This document shows positions 62,802-64,000 of a DNA stretch of 64,000 bases, in pieces. The stretch is from the NCBI RefSeq assembly GCF_014050225.1, contig NZ_JACFXV010000065.1, positions 85,662 through 149,661 of the forward strand, given 5' to 3'. The number at the start of each line of letters is the position of its first letter. The first letter of the stretch is position 1. The DNA is from Stappia albiluteola. Lineage in GTDB: Bacteria > Pseudomonadota > Alphaproteobacteria > Rhizobiales > Stappiaceae. Made by a program: the position numbers and the translations under genes. A model generated the notes under the pieces. The model was not told where the DNA came from, ran no database searches, and was given only the letters and a program-made list of their open reading frames with translations.

Positions 62802-62973
62802 GGATTGCTCTTTCTGTTGCCTGCCGGGCTTCGGCTGTCGCCGCCGCGTGACCACGGTCATAGGCCCGGTTGTTGATGGTGAGGATGACGGCTGCCGCGA
62901 CGGCGAGCAGCAGGATGAAGCGGCCGGCTTCCGTCGCCAGAAGCCAGCGGCCGAGCGCGAGGAGGCCGGTCAT
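62614..62973 (-). CDS. Rz-like i-spanin
   Basis: This 119-residue protein has an N-terminal membrane anchor (GRFILLLAVAAAVILTI) followed by a charged helical part, AAATAEARQATERAIHDLAS, and FLRRLCVDGGGVWDFAAGRC. This is the layout of i-spanins, which span the periplasm from the inner membrane. The start overlaps the preceding holin-like gene by 4 bases. An out-of-frame lipoprotein gene begins within it. Confidence 0.65.
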   Translation of the reverse strand: MTGLLALGRWLLATEAGRFILLLAVAAAVILTINNRAYDRGHAAATAEARQATERAIHDLASAADKARFLRRLCVDGGGVWDFAAGRCSQADAGALGKGDRRNVPDRRTGSDPVGPGGD

Positions 62974-63155
62974 TCGCCGGCCGGCCGATCGTTCGGGACG
63001 AACCAGACGCCAAAGGCCGCAAGGCCGCTGACAATGAGGTCCACCAGCAGAGTTTCAGCCCCCATCAGGTCGACGCCGAAGCGGCGATAGAGGATCATCA
63101 CCACAAGCCCGACGATCGCGGCGATCAGCTTGCGGTATTCGGCGAGGCGGTTCAT
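62970..63155 (-). CDS. Small holin-like membrane protein
   Basis: This 61-residue protein has two hydrophobic stretches, LIAAIVGLVVMILYRRFG and LVDLIVSGLAAFGVWF, with charged ends, as in small class II or III holins. Its start overlaps the endolysin stop by 4 bases, and its stop overlaps the spanin start, so it is inside the lysis unit. Holin identity is inferred from size, membrane segments and context. Confidence 0.65.
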   Translation of the reverse strand: MNRLAEYRKLIAAIVGLVVMILYRRFGVDLMGAETLLVDLIVSGLAAFGVWFVPNDRPAGE

Positions 63156-63922
63156 CGGGTCTTCCTTTCGAAAAGCGCTGCGATGATCTTGACGAGGGCA
63201 GCAAAAAGCCCGCTCGCGGCGGGCTGTTGCGGCTTCGGCTCGGGTTTCGGGATATCCGGCGGCGGCGGAACCGCCACCACCTTGCGCGGCTCGTAGGCGG
63301 CCCTTTGCAACGCCTCGAAATACCGGCGATGAAGGGCCGCGACGGTCATGTCTTTGCCGTCCTTGCCGTTGACGATGCGGCGCGGGTTCGACTTTTCCGG
63401 TTCTTCCAGCGCGGCAGGGAAGTGGTAATCGGCAAGCCGCTTGCCTGTGAACAGGCCATCGACCATGCCGACGATGGCGATTTGCGCGGAAACCACCGGA
63501 TCGAGCGCCAGATTGCGGTTGCCGACCAGGTCGACGCCGAGGCGCCTGCCAAGCCGGGCATAGTTGTCGCGGTGCGTGATCTGGATCAGCCCACGGCCGA
63601 ACCATCCGTCGCGCCAATATGGCGTCCGCACCCAGGGCAACTGACCCTTGGCGAAGGCCGCGTCGAGCCGGGATTCAACCGTGATATCGTGGGGATTGGC
63701 GTCCTTGTGATAGGCCTGCACGGTCTCCTTGATCGGAACCATGCGGCCGCCGGTCTCGTGGTGGATCTGCGCCAGGCTGTTGGCGATCCAGTGGGCCGGC
63801 GCGTCCGGGTAGAGATCGCGCCACTGGTCGAGAATGACGTTGATCCCGTCGACCTCGGATTGCGTCAGGTGTCCGCCGAAAAGCGACTTGCGGATGGCCT
63901 CAAAAAAACCGGTGCGGTTCAT
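63152..63922 (-). CDS. Phage endolysin, GH19 chitinase-like domain
   Basis: This 256-residue protein has a GH19 lysozyme/chitinase core with SLAQIHHETGGRMVPIKE (the proton-donor glutamate) near residue 50 and YWRDGWFGRGLIQITHRDNY near residue 103. A proline-rich linker (PPPPDIPKPEPKPQQP) follows at about 215. The C-terminal FAALVKIIAALFERKTR is hydrophobic and basic. It should hydrolyse peptidoglycan during lysis. The next genes overlap it in an ordered lysis cassette. The window ends just upstream. Confidence 0.85.
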   Translation of the reverse strand: MNRTGFFEAIRKSLFGGHLTQSEVDGINVILDQWRDLYPDAPAHWIANSLAQIHHETGGRMVPIKETVQAYHKDANPHDITVESRLDAAFAKGQLPWVRTPYWRDGWFGRGLIQITHRDNYARLGRRLGVDLVGNRNLALDPVVSAQIAIVGMVDGLFTGKRLADYHFPAALEEPEKSNPRRIVNGKDGKDMTVAALHRRYFEALQRAAYEPRKVVAVPPPPDIPKPEPKPQQPAASGLFAALVKIIAALFERKTR

Positions 63923-64000
63923 GGGGGCTCCTAAAACGAGAAAGAGCCGCCGAATGGCAGCCCTTTTGTCATGCGTGATTGCTTGTGATCCGGCGGTCAG

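Noticed and set aside
57801..64000. CRISPR array or complete prophage
   Set aside because: No regular repeats with spacers, and no integrase, portal, capsid or tail genes are visible in the window.

Overview
The window is about 64 kb of GC-rich DNA that reads as a member of the Rhizobiales, most likely Rhizobiaceae. Supporting signs are homospermidine synthase next to a group IV ornithine decarboxylase with a speF-like leader, an R. etli ReAV-type asparaginase, a TIGR03808-type Tat protein, a DUF1127 gene divergent from a GcvA-type LysR, and a two-palindrome intergenic element like those of rhizobia. This placement is inferred from gene content only; no rRNA or other phylogenetic marker was used.

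Layout. Positions 1-12.3 kb hold chromosomal housekeeping and metabolic genes: the C-terminal part of an S9 oligopeptidase, small envelope proteins, a GFA-family protein, SodB, an MFS carrier, a class IV aminotransferase, VOC and HAD enzymes, LOG, an M20 dipeptidase, a HerA-like ATPase, two small domain proteins and a LuxR-type regulator. Positions 12.9-20.0 kb contain both subunits of methylmalonyl-CoA mutase and, beyond an outer membrane protein and a lipoprotein, the mutase chaperone GTPase MeaB. Positions 20-29.7 kb hold a Tat repeat protein, asparaginase and aminotransferase, a 264-bp MITE-like element, a GcvA-type regulator, the egtB-egtD ergothioneine pair and a toxin-antitoxin operon behind a perfect 34-bp palindrome. 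Positions 29.7-43.0 kb hold the polyamine genes, an EF-hand protein divergent from a two-component system, malate synthase G, an EamA permease and a large Na+/H+ antiporter with a cyclic-nucleotide-binding domain.

The most unusual chromosomal locus is 43.0-51.3 kb. A sigma-54-dependent response regulator diverges from an animal-type heme peroxidase that has a candidate -24/-12 promoter. The peroxidase is followed by an orphan 131-residue protein. A convergent, translationally overlapped pair encodes a stand-alone YcaO protein and a BTAD/TPR regulator. About 1 kb without a convincing gene follows, with two strong terminators and a possible small RNA. No E1-like, TfuA or dehydrogenase partner for YcaO is visible.

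Positions 51.6-57.1 kb carry a LysR regulator and a two-subunit NAD-linked formate dehydrogenase with a fused NuoE/NuoF-like beta subunit. Two tRNA genes, Gln(TTG) and Pro(CGG), mark the transition to a prophage-like region from about 57.8 kb to the window end. That region has a two-domain DNA-binding regulator, small orphan genes, an AT-rich pair including a degenerate ImmA/IrrE-like protein, a D12-class adenine methyltransferase, a phage-type promoter and operator, and an overlapping lysis cassette (GH19 endolysin, holin-like protein, and Rz/Rz1-like spanins in overlapping frames). No integrase, capsid or tail genes are in view, so the rest of the element must lie beyond the window or be lost.
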